NCBI GenBank assembly: GCA_023614405.1
Contig: CM042686.1
Span: 464,970,740-465,034,739, forward strand
Direction: 5' to 3'
Source: Avena insularis
Lineage: Eukaryota; Streptophyta; Magnoliopsida; Poales; Poaceae
Length of the DNA stretch: 64,000 nt
Under the pieces are notes generated by a model that saw nothing but the letters and a program-made list of their open reading frames with translations, searched no databases and was not told the origin of the DNA. Position 1 is the stretch's first letter; each line of letters opens with the position of its first letter. The position numbers and the translations under genes were made by a program. Positions 10,080-23,000 of the stretch are shown here, one piece after another.

Positions 10080-13000
10080 TGTAACATCCCAAAACTTTAA
10101 TACAAGCTTATCAAGATCCAAATCATCAAAATTAGGGTTAACAAAAACTTTTCCAAAGTAAAAATGAAAGCATTCATGTGTATGTGCATTTAAATTAGGA
10201 TTTGATTTGAATTGCCATGGTTTTGTGATCCCTTGCTTGTAAAATGTTTCTTAGGTGAAATAAACATCATCTAAGTCATTCCCAAACTTTTACCAAAGAA
10301 AAATAACTCAAAATGAATATTTGAAGTGAATGGTCATTTTGGCCAAATTAACTCTCATGCCCACTTTGGATATTCCTAGTACTCACAACTTAACAGAAAC
10401 ATGTGTGGATCTTTACACCCCTTGATAGTACACATAATGAGGTACCAAGGCCCACCTTGTGATCTGCAAAAATCTTTCAAATGCTAATTTTAAATGCCAT
10501 CTCAAAATTGAATCTATTTCATATGTGAAGATCCCACTTTTTCAAAAACCACCCAAACAAGCTCAATTTTCAAAACCCAAGAACCCACAGAGTCTCAAGC
10601 TTCTATCTAGCAAACCCACCAAAAACCTTTTCAAAATTCAAAAGTTTATTTCTTGCGGCCATTTAATCAAACACTTGGCAGGCAGGTTTAAACACCTAAT
10701 CATAGCTCATTGTTTTGAACAGGGTTTGGCCCCCCATTTGATCCCCATTTAATCTTTTGGTCCCCTCTTGACCTAACCATACCATTAGCACCCATCTCCC
10801 TTGTCGCTAGACATAGTGCCGAGCCACCCCGAGCCCTAGCTCGCCGGCCGACCATGCACTCGCCCCAGCAGACCGCTTCCCTCTCTCTCGCCATGTCTAG
10901 TAGGTAGCCAGGACCTCACCGCCATCCTCTGTCCCTTGCCCGAGCCAAGCGCAGCAGTGGACCACCGAGGAAAGCCCGCGCCCAGTGCCACCGCACCATG
11001 CCGAGCACGCGCCAGAGCGCCGCACCCGGCCCGCGTGCACATACCACCGCTCGACCGCAGCCCACGCCTACCGCTCCGCCACGACCCAGGGACACCCCTG
11101 TTCGCCACCCAACGCACCACAACCACCGCTCGTCGTGGACACCGCCGCCTCTGCCGCTCAGAGCGCCAGCTCGCCCCGACTGCATACCACCGCCCCTAAG
11201 CCCGCATTCACTTCCTAGAGCACCGCCAGGAGACCGCCTGTCGATCGCCACCCTCAGCCATGCCTCTAGCTGGCCGTAGCCATGTTGCCATCGTCGCATG
11301 CCCATCCCGATCGGTCTCACCGTCGGGCCTATAAAAGGAGGGCACCCCCAGCCATTTTGAAGCACACCACTCCACTCCCCTTACCTCACTGACCGTCCCA
11401 CACCTCTAGCCGGAGCAAGGGGAGTAGCAGCTCGCCGGAATTTCACCGGAGCAGGCCGCCTCTGGAGGAGAAGGGCGCCGCTGATTGCGACCACCCCTGG
11501 AGCTGCCTCGACCGTCCCTGAGCTCACCATCGTCCACCAGTTCGTCTGACCCCCTCGCCGCAGTAGCTGGAGCCCTGGTACGTCCCCGGTAGACCCCCGC
11601 TGGCCGTTTGGGGTTCGGTCTCGCCGGCGACGAGTCCGTCGTCGACGACGACTGTGGACCGTTGATCTCTATTCTAATCGTAGCGCCCAGATCGTTCCAT
11701 ACCATTTTGGGTTTTAAGTCTCGCTGACAAGCGGGACCAGCCTGTAAGCCGCCCTCTGCGCCGTGGAGTGCCACTGGGCCAGCCCATGTTCGTTCCCGCG
11801 CTAGCCTAGCCGTTCAAAATTGGATTTTTCTTTTTAGTTTAAACTTAGTTCTGTCTCTAAGTTTAAAAATCAATTCGGAGAGTTTGACAAATCCAAATTG
11901 CATGAAACCAATTTTGCCTGAAAGGTATTGAAATGATCTATCCAAGACCGTTGGATTTAATTCAATTAGAGTTATAGATCTCTCCTAGTAAAAATAACAA
12001 AACAGTAGCATTTGCACCTTGCAACATTTTTATAAAATCAACCAAGATAGATTTTGAGTTGATTCCAACTCTAAAAAATCACATTTCATCATACCTATCT
12101 GAATATGTAATAATATTAAGGTTTACATGCAGTGACTTTGGACTAGTACCAAAATAATGCTATATAGGCATTTCTAGTCACTTTAAATCATTAAATAATG
12201 AACTTAAACCAAAGTAATTATAATCCAACCTTTAAATCTCATTCCCACATGTTAGAATATGTGGTGATGACATGTGTCCACAAGATTCCATATTTTAAGT
12301 GGTGAATATTAAATCTTAGTTAATTTTTCAATGAGTAGAAATTACTTTTCTAAAATAAAAAGGAGGAAACTAGTGAATTAAACTTGTGATGTGTGTGATG
12401 ATAATAGATCATCAATTGTGTGTCTTAGAATTCTAATTAGATTAGTTAAGTATTGTTTGGTGATTGTGTACTCCGTTTGTATTTATAGAAGATAGTACCG
12501 ACCAAGCTTACGAGGAGGAGGAGTGCTACCAAGAAGAAGAAGAAAACTTCAACCACTACACCAACCAAGGCAAGCTAGCCCTATCCAAGTTAACCCTTGC
12601 AAGTTGTACATGCAAGCCACCATTAATAGTGCAAGCTATTGTTAGCAAGCTAGAATTAAGAGAGATGAATGAGCAAATATGCTTTAGGTATGCTTTGGTC
12701 ACACCACCTTGACTATTACTACCCCAAGTATTACCTTACAAGCTTTAATACCTTTAGTTTACATAAAGTCCCTTACTTGTTTTGAAGGTAGCATAAAAAG
12801 TATAAAACTTGACCTATTTAGATAAACTTTAGATGTCATTCTATGGCATGAGATTGATCCCATCATTTCCACCTTAGTGAACACTCTTAACTTAGTAGTT
12901 AGAGTAGATCAAAACGTGAGTCACTTTAGATGGGAACAATTGGTGAAAATGAATTGTGAAAACCTTGGAATGATGAGTCATTCTATTGAGATGTTTTGAC

Positions 13001-14050
13001 ATGTGTTGAGAAACATAAATGGTCTATGATGATGAAAATGTTGAGGCATGAGCCTTAGCCCTTTTATAAAACTGATGGTTGGATTAAGATGCGATACCAT
13101 TCCAAATTTACCGTACAAACACACTACCTGAATTGTGTAAGGCTTAGCTAGAAAGTTATATGCATTAGTATTAGTTCCCTCGTGGGAGAGATTTGAGCTG
13201 AGTCTACCTCTCAATGTTGTCCACCTATACAGTGCCCAAGATGACTGATGGTCATGGTTGGGAGGCCATGCTCATAGGAGAGGTGCTTATACTAGGGTGT
13301 GTAAAGGAAAGGTTATGTTTGATTATCTGCATACTAAGTATGATGATTCAGGGTTATCCCTGACAAATGTATCGAATCTTGTGGTGAAAGTGTACCACCT
13401 CTGCAGAGTGTCAAACTATTCGAATAGCCACGTCCGTGGTTATGGACAGTTGGAATGGCCATACTGTTTTTTTGTCAGATGTTTTCCAAATAACTTGAAA
13501 TGAATGATGAATCTTGACTTGACCACAACAGGGTTGTGCTTATGATAGTTAGCTTCCCACTTTAAGTGATTCTAGAACGTTATTTTATCTTTCTTTGCTT
13601 CAGAACTCAGCTTAGGTTTCAAACTTAACTTTATAGTTAAATTTAGATTTAGCACTTTAACTTAGTACTGTACTACTTGTTAGAGGTAGTTTGAGAGTAA
13701 TTGAAGAGTACTCATGGCTTTTGTCCCTGGCTATTCTCATGGCCAGACTATGACGGAGACTATCAAGATGATGGCCAGCAGGACGGCTATGATAACTAGG
13801 ACTATCTGCCTTCGTCAGCATTGCCTGTGCCCCTGAAGATGGACCCCACCGCTATGATTATCTTTTATTTCCGCTGCTTGTTGTATCCAGACTGGATCAT
13901 GAGATCCTTATTTGTGTAATACCTTATGTATGGTTTGTAATGGATGATGTACTATGATATCCAATCCGTTATGTCTCGCAAAAATGGTAATCCTGGGATT
14001 GCGAGGTATGGCATAGCGGGCATCTGGGATTAAAAATCCGGGTGTTGACA
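10080..14050 (+). repeat. 5' LTR of the Tekay-type element (3971 bp)
   Basis: It starts TGTAACATCCCAAAAC and ends ATCCGGGTGTTGACA. A TATA box (CTATAAAAGG) is at 11329-11338, followed by a GC-rich leader. The GC-rich part (10800-11800) produces many long open frames on both strands that mirror each other and are not genes. Relative to the 3' LTR it keeps 202 extra bases at 12505-12706, including an acidic frame (EEEECYQEEEENFNHYTNQGK). Confidence 0.95.
11329..11338 (+). promoter_or_regulatory. TATA box in the 5' LTR
   Basis: CTATAAAAGG followed by a GC-rich leader. The same box is at 21312-21321 in the 3' LTR. It is the expected start of the retroelement transcript at the U3/R border; the exact start site is inferred. 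Confidence 0.7.
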
Positions 14051-14053
14051 AGT

Positions 14054-14066
14054 TGGTATCAGAGCC
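14054..14066 (+). other. Primer binding site (initiator-Met tRNA)
   Basis: TGGTATCAGAGCC begins three bases after the 5' LTR. This is the standard plant iMet primer site used to start minus-strand DNA synthesis. Confidence 0.9.
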
Positions 14067-14280
14067 AACCTGACCATAGGAGACCCTAGTTAGAAAGGAC
14101 GTCCGAACTAAAAACTTAGTTTCAAAACCAAAGTGAGTATTTACGAAAAACTATCTCCTCTCTTACCTTTGGGAATTATTTCTTTCTCAAAAATTCATGT
14201 TCCTCAAAATTCTTACATTACTACTTAAAATTTGACACACTTGATCACTTCACTAATTTCCTCATCCTTAATTCTTGTAG

Positions 14281-15240
14281 ATGGAGACTCAGTTCAGCAA
14301 GTTTTACCAGTTGGGAAATGGAGGTCAGCTGATCTTCGAGAGGGATCTGGATTCACTGTCGGAGTTCTTGGGACGCCCACATCCGGAGTTTCTTGGAGCT
14401 CAACTTCCAGGACCCCCAGGAGGAGACCTACAGTGGTTAGTCACCACGGATCTTAGAGGAAGCATCGAAGCACCAACTTCCGGGAGAATTCAGTTCTCTG
14501 TGAGAGAGAACAACTGGCTAGATGGATTAGTGAGGTCAATGCATGAAGCTCTCGCACGTCTATGTGCCCTCAGTGTCAACAAGATCCAAGGAACTCGTTT
14601 TGCTCACTATGCAAGACGTGACTTCATGGGAATGCCGATGGAGATGCCAAGTCACCCAGAGTTGAGGCGTCAAGTGGAGAATCTTGACTTCTTGCTGCAT
14701 GACAGACAACTGGCTAGATGGATTAGCCAGGTCAATGCATGAAGCTCTCGCACGTCTATGTGCCGTTAGTGTCAACAAGATCCACGGAACTCGTTTTGCT
14801 CACTATGCAAGATGTGACTTCATGGGAATGCCGATGGAGATGCCAAGTCACCCAGAGTTGAGGCATCAAGTGGAGAATCTTGACTTCTGGCTGCATGACA
14901 GACAGCAGGAACTGGACAATGCCAGAGAGGTAGCCAACCAGAACCGTGCCATTGCCGCACTGTAAGGCCCAGATTTCGCCGCTGTCCAGATCGCCACTCT
15001 TGCTGCCAGCATGCCAAGAAGGATCGCACCATCGCCTGTCTTCGCAAGAAGGTGGCCGACCTCGAGAAGACCATCAAGGAGCAGGAAGCTCAGCTTGCAG
15101 CCAAGGAAGAAGAAGATGAGGGTGAAGACATCCAGGGAGACATGGATTCTTACCTCAGCAACGACGATGACTTTCTGGAGGAGGATGTTGTGGACTTCTA
15201 CACTGACGATGAAGACTCCGACTTCATCGACGATGAGTAG
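14281..15240 (+). pseudogene. Additional ORF upstream of gag in the Tekay-type element, frameshifted
   Basis: A frame opening at 14281 (METQFSKFYQLGNGG...) runs to 14742. The related frame 14684-14965 and then 15052-15240 continue it in other phases. The pieces look like one former protein with three parts: a globular N-terminus, a middle containing MHEALARLCA and YARRDFMGMPMEMPSHPELR, and a coiled-coil (KKVADLEKTIKEQEAQLAAKEEE) with a very acidic C-terminus ending DSDFIDDE and a TAG at 15238-15240. A 196-bp tandem duplication (14512 and 14708) is not a multiple of three and breaks the frame, and a second shift lies near 14965-15050. Extra ORFs ahead of gag are known from some grass Gypsy elements. 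Function unknown; I could not assign a family. Confidence 0.6.
14512..14900 (+). repeat. 196-bp tandem duplication inside the upstream ORF
   Basis: AACTGGCTAGATGGATTAG begins at 14512 and again at 14708. The two copies are nearly identical across GAAGCTCTCGCACGTC, TTTTGCTCACTATGCAAG and CTGCATGACAGACA. The few differences include CTC/GTT and AAGG/CACGG-type changes. The period of 196 shifts the reading frame. Confidence 0.9.
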
Positions 15241-15486
15241 ATGCACTAGAGCACTGTCGTAGCATGAGATGTATCGGTCCCACTATATCATAGCTTGCAG
15301 AATGGTTCTTCAAACCATCTGTTTTCCTTTGTTTGTTGTGGTGTGTGTTGTATCGTGTGTTTGTATGCATGAATGAAATGGAGTTAGTTGAAAAACCTGA
15401 GTCTAACTCAAAGTCTTAGCTTTGAAAAAACAAAACCATGAACCTTAGAATTTCCCTCTTACCCCTATATTTATCTCAATCTTCAG

Positions 15487-18400
15487 ATGACTTGTGGAAA
15501 CCAAGGAGGGAGCAGCTCGTCGCAAGACCCGATGCTGCAGATCTTGCAGAATCTCATCGCCGGCCGTGAAGCAAGCAGGGCAGAACATCAAGCCAACTTA
15601 GCAACACTATAGCAGATAACCCAGATGGCTCTCAACAACCAAGGACATGGAAATCAGGATCACCATGGATCCAAACTCAAAAAATTTCAGAATACCAATC
15701 CCCCAATCTTCAACCAATCTGAAAACCCACTAGATGCTGACGACTGGTTACAGACGATGGAAAACAACCTCGAAGTTGCAGGAGTTGATGAAAATGAGAA
15801 GGTTCTCTTTGACACCCACTATCTGGCGGGAGATGCAAGAGCTTGGTGGAACAGCATCCGCAATATGAACCATGGTCAAGTGATGACATGAGAAGCATTT
15901 AAAGTCAAGTTCAGCCGCACCCACGTGCCGCAAGGTCTCGTCAAGAGGATGAGAGATGAATTCCGCGAATTGAAGCAAGGAAGAATGACTGTGGTAGAAT
16001 ACCGTGACAGATTCCTGTCACTTGCCAGATATGCACCGGATGAAATCAACACGGAAGCCAAGAAGAAGGAGAGATTCTTGAACGGACTGCATGATGAGAT
16101 GCAGATTGTCCTCGTCAACATCCGTTTTCAGGATCTCGAAGAGCTAGTCGACTCTACCATTCAGATGGAAGGGAAGATTAACCAGGCAGACGACAACCGA
16201 AAGCGTTGCATGATGCAGCAATCTGGATCTAGCAGTCACCAGAAGTACCGTCCCAACCCCTCACCAGGATATGCACCAAGGAACAACCGGCCCCCAATGT
16301 CTCGCCCAAGCTACCCCAACTATAGCGGAGGCAATGTGAATTCCGGAGGCAACCATCCCAACTCCAGCAATGCCAACAATTTCACCCATGCCCCTCCCAA
16401 GAGTAACAACAACAACACTGCACCCAGAACTGGCAGCAATGCTGAGCCTGTCGCAGCCAAGGACAAGTCCCAGATCACTTGTTTCGAGTGTGGAGTGAAG
16501 GGTCACTACTCCAATGAGTGTCCCAAGAAGATTTCCGCCAATGCCACTATGAATGCCCCAGCTCAATAGTAGTGTCGTGTTCAACCCGGAAGGAGATTTT
16601 CCCCAGGGAACCCTCACAACCGCAACGGTCGTCTCTTCCACATGAACGCAGAAGAAGCCCAGGAAGCGCCAGATGTAGTGTTGGGTATGTTTTCTGTCAA
16701 CTCAGTTTTAGCAAGAGTATTGTTTGATTCGGGAGCATCACATTCATTTGTCACCGAAGAATTTGCATGCACTAGTAAGATTCACCAAACCAACCTGAAG
16801 CATGTCATGATAGTTCAAAGCCCCGGTTCAACTACAAAAGCTAGAAAAATTTGCAAAGTTGTGCCTATCAGAATACATGGGATAGATTTTTATGCCAACC
16901 TAATTTTACTTGGAACCAAAGGATTGGAAGTAGTACTAGGTATGGACTGGATGTCAAGGCATAAAGGACTGATAGACTGTGCTGAGAAATCCATCACCAT
17001 GACCAGTAGTTCTGGAGTAATAGTAGAGCATATATCTGAAACCTTACCCCGTCAATTCAAGTGCAACAAGAGTCTAGCCCTACCCACCATTGACCAAGTC
17101 AGAGTAGTCTGTGAATACCCCGACGTATTCCCAGATGAATTGCCAGGTATGCCCCCGGATAGGGATATTGAGTTCATCATCGAACTAATCCTCGAAACCG
17201 GACCCATAGCCCAGAGACCCTATAGCATGAACCCCTCAGAGTTAGTGGAACTGAAGAAGCAGTTAGATGCCATGTTAGCAACAAGCTTGATTCAACCAAT
17301 CGCATCGCCATGGAGATCACCAGTGTTATTCGTCGACAAGAAAGATGGAGGCAATCGTCTGTGTATAGATTACTGAAAGTTGAATGACGTCACCGTCAAG
17401 AACAAGTACCCCTTGCCAAATATAGAGGATCTATTTGATCAGTTGACCGGAGCCCAGGTATTCTCAAAGATTGATCTTAGGACTAGTTATCACCAACTTA
17501 AGATTCGTGCAACGGATATTCCGAAGACCGCCTTTACTACTCGCTATGGTTTATACGAGTATATGGTTATGTCTTTTGGATTAACCAATGCCCATGCTTA
17601 TTTCATGAATCTCATTAATAAGATCTTTATGAATTTCCTAGATAAGTTTGTAGTTGTGTTTATTGACGACATCCTTATCTACTCCAAGTTAGAAGAAGAG
17701 CATGAGCAACATCTGAGAATCATCCTAGAAACCCCGAGAGAGCATCAGTTATATGCCAAGTTCAGCAAGTGTGAGTTTTGGCTAAAAGAAGTAGGATTCC
17801 TAGGACATATTGCGTCTGCCGCAGGAGTCTCTGTTGATCCCGCCAAGATCAAAGATGTCGAAGAATGGGAAGACCCAACCACTCAAACCCAAGTCCGTGC
17901 ATTTCTCAGATTAGCGGGATACTACCGCAAGTTCGTAGAAGGATTCTCGAGCATCGCCCGACCCATGACCCAATTATTGAAGAAGGACAAGAAGTTTGAG
18001 TGGACTGACAAGTGTGAAGCCAGTTTTCAGGAGCTGAAGAAGAGATTGATATCAGCCCTGATATTAATCATGCCAGACATCAAGAAGCCATTTGATGTAT
18101 ATTGTGATGCATCCAAGATTGGTCTAGGATGTGTATTGATGCAAGAAGGCAAAGTCATCGCGTATCTGTCTTGACAACTGAAGCAGCATGAGCAGAACTA
18201 TCCGACCCATGATCTTGAGCTAGCAGCCGTGGTTCTAGCATTGAAGACATGGTGTCATTATTTGATGGGTAATCATTGTGAGATTTACTCAGATCACAAG
18301 AGCTTAAAGTATATCTTCACTCAGAAAGAACTGAATATGAGGCAAAGGAGATGGATAGAGTTAATCAAGGATTATGACCTTGACATTCACTATATCCCCG

Positions 18401-20004
18401 GCAAAGCCAACGTGGTAGCGGATGCTCTTAGCAGATTGCCGTGTAGGCTAAACACCATGATCAAAGAGAAGCAACCAAGTGTGTATGAAGAGTTGGAGCA
18501 GTTCAGGACTGAATTAGTTAGCAAAGGATTCTTACCTAGCATTGAACTTCAACCCACTTTGATTAGCCAAATCAAGGAAGCCTTGAAGGGAAATGAAAGT
18601 ATCGACGGAATCAAACATCGTACTAGTATAGGAAAGGTACCTGGATTCACTGAAGATGAAGAAGGAGTACTGTGGTATAAAGGACGTATCTATGTGCCAG
18701 CAGATTCAGAGCTAAAGGAAATTATCATGAAGGAAGCTCATGATACTCTTTATTCTATCCACCCTAGAGGAACAAAGATGTATCAAGATTTGAAAGAACA
18801 ATTTTGGTGGCACAAGATGAAGAGAGAAATCGGAAGCTACATCGCCAAATGTGACATCTGTCAAAGAGTCAAAGCAGAGCATCAGAGACCTGCGGGACTA
18901 TTGCAACCATTGCAGATTCCGGAATGGAAATGGGATTCCGTCGAAATGGACTTTATCACCAGTTTACCTACTTCTAGTAGGGGAAATGACTCAATATGGG
19001 TCATAGTTGATAGACTGTCCAAGGTAGCCCACTTCATACCTGTCAAGACAACCTACCAGAGTGCAAAACTAGTAGAGTTGTACATTGCTAGGATTGTTAG
19101 TCTGCATGGAACCCCCAAGACCATCGTCTCAGATTGAGGAACCTAGTTTACCTCGAGATTTTGGCAGAAAGTTCAGGAAGGTTTAGGAACCAAGTTGAAC
19201 TTCAGTACCGCTTATCACCCGCAAACAGATGGACAGACTGAGAGAGTCAACCAGATCCTAGAGGATATGCTTAGAGCTTGTGTGTTGGAATACGGATCAA
19301 AATGGGAAGACTGCCTGCCTTTCGCAGAATTCTCATATAACAACAGCTATCAAGCTAGTTTGCAGATGGCACCATTTGAATTCCTATATGGAAGAAAGTG
19401 TCGAACCCCTTTGAATTGGTCGCAAGTAGGAGAGAGTCAGATCTTTGGACCCGACATTCTCCGAGAAGCAGAAGAGAAAGTTCACAAAGTCCGTGAGCAC
19501 CTCAAGACCGCTCAATCCAGACAGAAGAGTTATGCTGACAAGAGAAGGAGAGACCTGACTTTCAATGTCGGAGATTTTGTATATCTCAAGGTTTCACCAT
19601 TGAAGGGAACTCAACGCTTTAGTCTGAAGGGAAAGTTAGCCCCCAGATATATCGGACCTTTCAAGATTCTGAACCGTCTAGGAGAAGTATCGTATCAACT
19701 GGAACTGCCTGAAGAGATGTCAACCATCCACAATGTGTTCCATATCTCGTTACTTCGCAAATGCTTGGAAGTGCCTGAGAAGACTGAAGTTTTCAAGAAC
19801 ATCGATCACAGAGCCGTAGAAATCAACAATGACCTGACATATCATGAAGTGCCCATCTATATCTTAGAAGAAGCCTACAGAACCACCAGAACCAGGAGCA
19901 TCAAGTTTCTCAAGATTCAGTGGAGCAACCATACCGAGGAGGAAGCCACTTGGGAGCGCGAAGATTACATTAGGACAGAGTTCCCAGATCTCTTTAGTTC
20001 CTAG
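15487..20004 (+). pseudogene. gag-pol: gag-pol polyprotein of the Tekay-type element, one frame with eight stop codons
   Basis: A single reading frame runs from the ATG at 15487 to the TAG at 20002. Gag has the zinc knuckle CFECGVKGHYSNEC at 16480-16521. Protease has DSGAS at 16726. RT has FIDD at 17659-17670. RNase H has its DAS motif near 18106. The integrase HHCC zinc site spans 18739-18861, and the integrase acids are D at 18949, D at 19132 and E at 19240. A chromodomain (WSNHTEEEATWE) is at ~19855-19990. No frameshift was seen. Eight in-frame stops interrupt it: TAG 15610, TGA 15889, TAG 16567, TAG 16570, TGA 17374, TGA 18172, TGA 19135 and TAG 19144. Each is one transition from the residue expected by the family (Q, W or R). 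The element could not make full Gag-Pol now. The catalytic RT and integrase residues themselves are kept. Confidence 0.93.
19855..19990 (+). other. Integrase C-terminal chromodomain
   Basis: IKFLKIQWSNHTEEEATWE followed by REDYIRTEFPDLF has the beta-strand/W...E...TWE pattern of plant chromovirus chromodomains (Tekay-type group). In this family it is thought to guide integration to heterochromatin through histone marks; no such activity can be shown from sequence. Confidence 0.8.
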
Positions 20005-20038
20005 TTTTCTTTGTAAATCTTGGGACGAGATTTTGTTT

Positions 20039-20050
20039 AAGGGGGGAAGG
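20039..20050 (+). other. Polypurine tract of the Tekay-type element
   Basis: AAGGGGGGAAGG followed by TT and then the 3' LTR start TGTAACATCCC at 20053. It would prime plus-strand DNA synthesis. Confidence 0.85.
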
Positions 20051-20052
20051 TT

Positions 20053-23000
20053 TGTAACATCCCAAAACTTTAATCCAAGATTATCAAGATCCAAATCATC
20101 AAAATTAGGGTTAACAAAATCTTTTCCAAAGTAAAAATGAAAGCATTCATGTGTATGTGCATTTAAATTAGGATTTGATTTGAATTGCCATGGTTTTGTG
20201 ATACCTTGCTTGTAAAATGTTTCTTAGGTGAAATAAACATCATCTAAGTCATTCCCAAACTTTTCCCAAAGAAAAATAACTCAAAATGAATATTTGAAGT
20301 GAATGGTCATTTTGGCTAAATTAACTCTCATGCCCACTTTGGATATTCCTAGTACTCACAACTTAACAGAAACATGTGTGGATCTTTACACCCCTTGATA
20401 GTACACATAATGAGGTACCAAGGCCCACCTTGTGATCTGCAAAAATCTTTCAAATGCTAATTTTAAATGCCAGCTCAAAATTGAATCTATTTCATATGTG
20501 AAGATCCCACTTTTTCAAAAACCACCCAAACAAGCTCAATTTTCAAAACCCAAGAACCCACAGAGTCTCAAGCTTCTATCTAGCAAACCCACCAAAAACC
20601 TTTTCAAAATTCAAAAGTTTATTTCTTGCGGCCATTTAATCAAACACTTGGCAGGCAGGTTTAAACACCTAATCATAGCTCATTGTTTTGAACAGGGTTT
20701 GGCCCCCCATTTGATCCCCATTTAATCTTTTGGTCCCCTCTTGACCTAACCATACCATTAGCACCCATCTCCCTTGTCGCTAGACATAGTGCCGAGCCAC
20801 CCCGAGCCCTAGCTCGCCGGCCGACCATGCACTCGCCCCAGCAGACCGCTTCCCTCTCTCTCGCCATGTCTAGTAGGTAGCCAGGACCTCACCGCCATCC
20901 TCTGTCCCTTGCCCGAGCCAAGCGCAGCAGTGGACCACCGAGGAAAGCCCGCGCCTAGTGCCACCGCACCATGCCGAGCACGCGCCAGAGCGCCGCACCT
21001 GGCCCGCGTGCACAGACCGCCGCTCGACCGCAGCCCGCGCCTACCGCTCCGCCACGACCCAGGGAACACGACGGACAACCCCGTTCGCCGCCCAACGCAC
21101 CACAGCCACCGCTAGCCGTGGACACCGCCGCCTCTGCCGCTCAGAGCGCCAGCTCGCCCCGATTGCATACCGCCGCCCCTAAGCCTGCATTCACTTCCTA
21201 GAGCACCGCCAGGAGACCGCCTGTCGATCGCCACCCTCAGCCATGCCTCTAGCCGGCCGTAGCCATGTCGCCACCGTCGCCTATCCATCCCGCTCGGTCT
21301 CACCATCGGGCCTATAAAAGGAGGGCACCCCTAGCCATTTGAAGCACACCACTCCACTCCCCTCACCTCACTGACCGTCCCACACCTCTAGCCGGAGCAA
21401 GGGGAGCAGCAGATCACTAGAATTTCACCGGAGCAGGCCGCCTCTGGAGCAGAAGGGCGCCGCTGATTGCGACCACCCCTGGAGCTGCCTCAACCGTCCT
21501 TGAGCTCGCTGTCGTCCACCAGTTCGTTTGCCCGCCTCGCCGTAGTAGCTGGAGCCCTGGTACGTCCCCGGTAGACCCCTGCTGGCCGTTTAGGGTTCGG
21601 TCTCGCCGGCGACGAGTCCGTCGTCGACGACGACTGTGGACCGTTGATCTCTATTCTAATCGTAGCGCCCAGATCGGTCCATACCGTTTCGGGTTTTAAG
21701 TCTCGCTGACAAGCGGGACCAACCTGTCAGCCGCCCTCTGCGCCGCGGAGCGCCACTGGGCCGGCCCATGTTCGTTCCCGCGCTAGCCCAGCCGTTCAAA
21801 ATTGGATTTTTCTTTTTAGTTTAAACTTAGTTCTGTCTCTGAGTTTGAAAATCAATTCAGAGAGTTTGACAAATCCAAATTGCATGAAACCAATTTTGCC
21901 TAAAAGGTATTGAAATGATCTATCCAAGCCCATTGGATTTAATTCAATTAGAGTTATAGATCTCTCCTAGTAAAAATAACAAAACAGAAGCATTTGCACC
22001 TTGCAACATTTTTATAAAATCAACCAAGATAGCTTTTGAGTTGATTCCAACTCTCAAAAATCACATTTCATCATACCTATCTGAATATGTAATAATATTA
22101 ATGTTTACATGCAGTGACTTTGGACTAGTACCAAAATAATGCTATATAGGCATTTCTAGTCACTTTAAATCATTAAATAATGAACTTAAACCAAAGTAAT
22201 TATAATCCAACCTTTAAATCTCATTCCCACATGTTAGAATATGTGGTGATGACATGTGTCCACAAGATCCCATATTTTAAGTGGTGAATATTAAATCTTA
22301 GTTAATTTTTCAATGAGTAGAAATTACCTTTCTAAAATAAAAAGGAAGAAACTAGTGAATTAAACTTGTGATGCTTGTGATGATAATAGATCATCAATTG
22401 TGTGTCTTAGAATTCTAATTAGATTAGTTAAGTATTGTTTGGTAATTGTGTACTCCGTATGTATTTACAGCAGATAGTACCGACCACCTTGACTATTACT
22501 ACCCCAAGTATTACCTTACAAGCTTTAATACCTTTAGTTTACATAAAGTCCCTTACTTGTTTTGAAGGTAGCATAAAAAGTATAAAACTTGACCTATTTA
22601 GATAAACTTTAGATGTCATTCTATGGCATGAGATTGATCCCATCATTTCCACCTTAGTGAACACTCTTAACTTAGTAGTTAGAGTAGATCAAAACGTGAG
22701 TCACTTTAGATGGGAACAATTGGTGAAAATGAATTGCGAAAACCTTGGAATGATGAGTAATTCTATTGAGATGTTTTGACATGTGTTGAGAAACACAAAT
22801 GGTCTATGATGATGAAAATGTTGAGGCATGAGCCTTAGCCCTTTTATAAAACTGATGGTTGGATTCAGATGCGATACCATTCCAAATTTACCGTATAACC
22901 ACACTACCTGAATTGGGTAAGGCTTAGCTGGAAATTTATATGCATTAGTATTAGTTCCCTCGCGGGAGAGGTTTGAGCTGAGGCTACCTCTCAATGTTGT

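Noticed and set aside
10836..11365. Overlapping long ORFs on both strands in a GC-rich stretch (and their twins at 20809-21306)
   Set aside because: They lie in the U3/leader part of the LTRs, mirror each other across strands and have low-complexity Arg/Pro/Ala composition. They arise from high GC content, not from genes.
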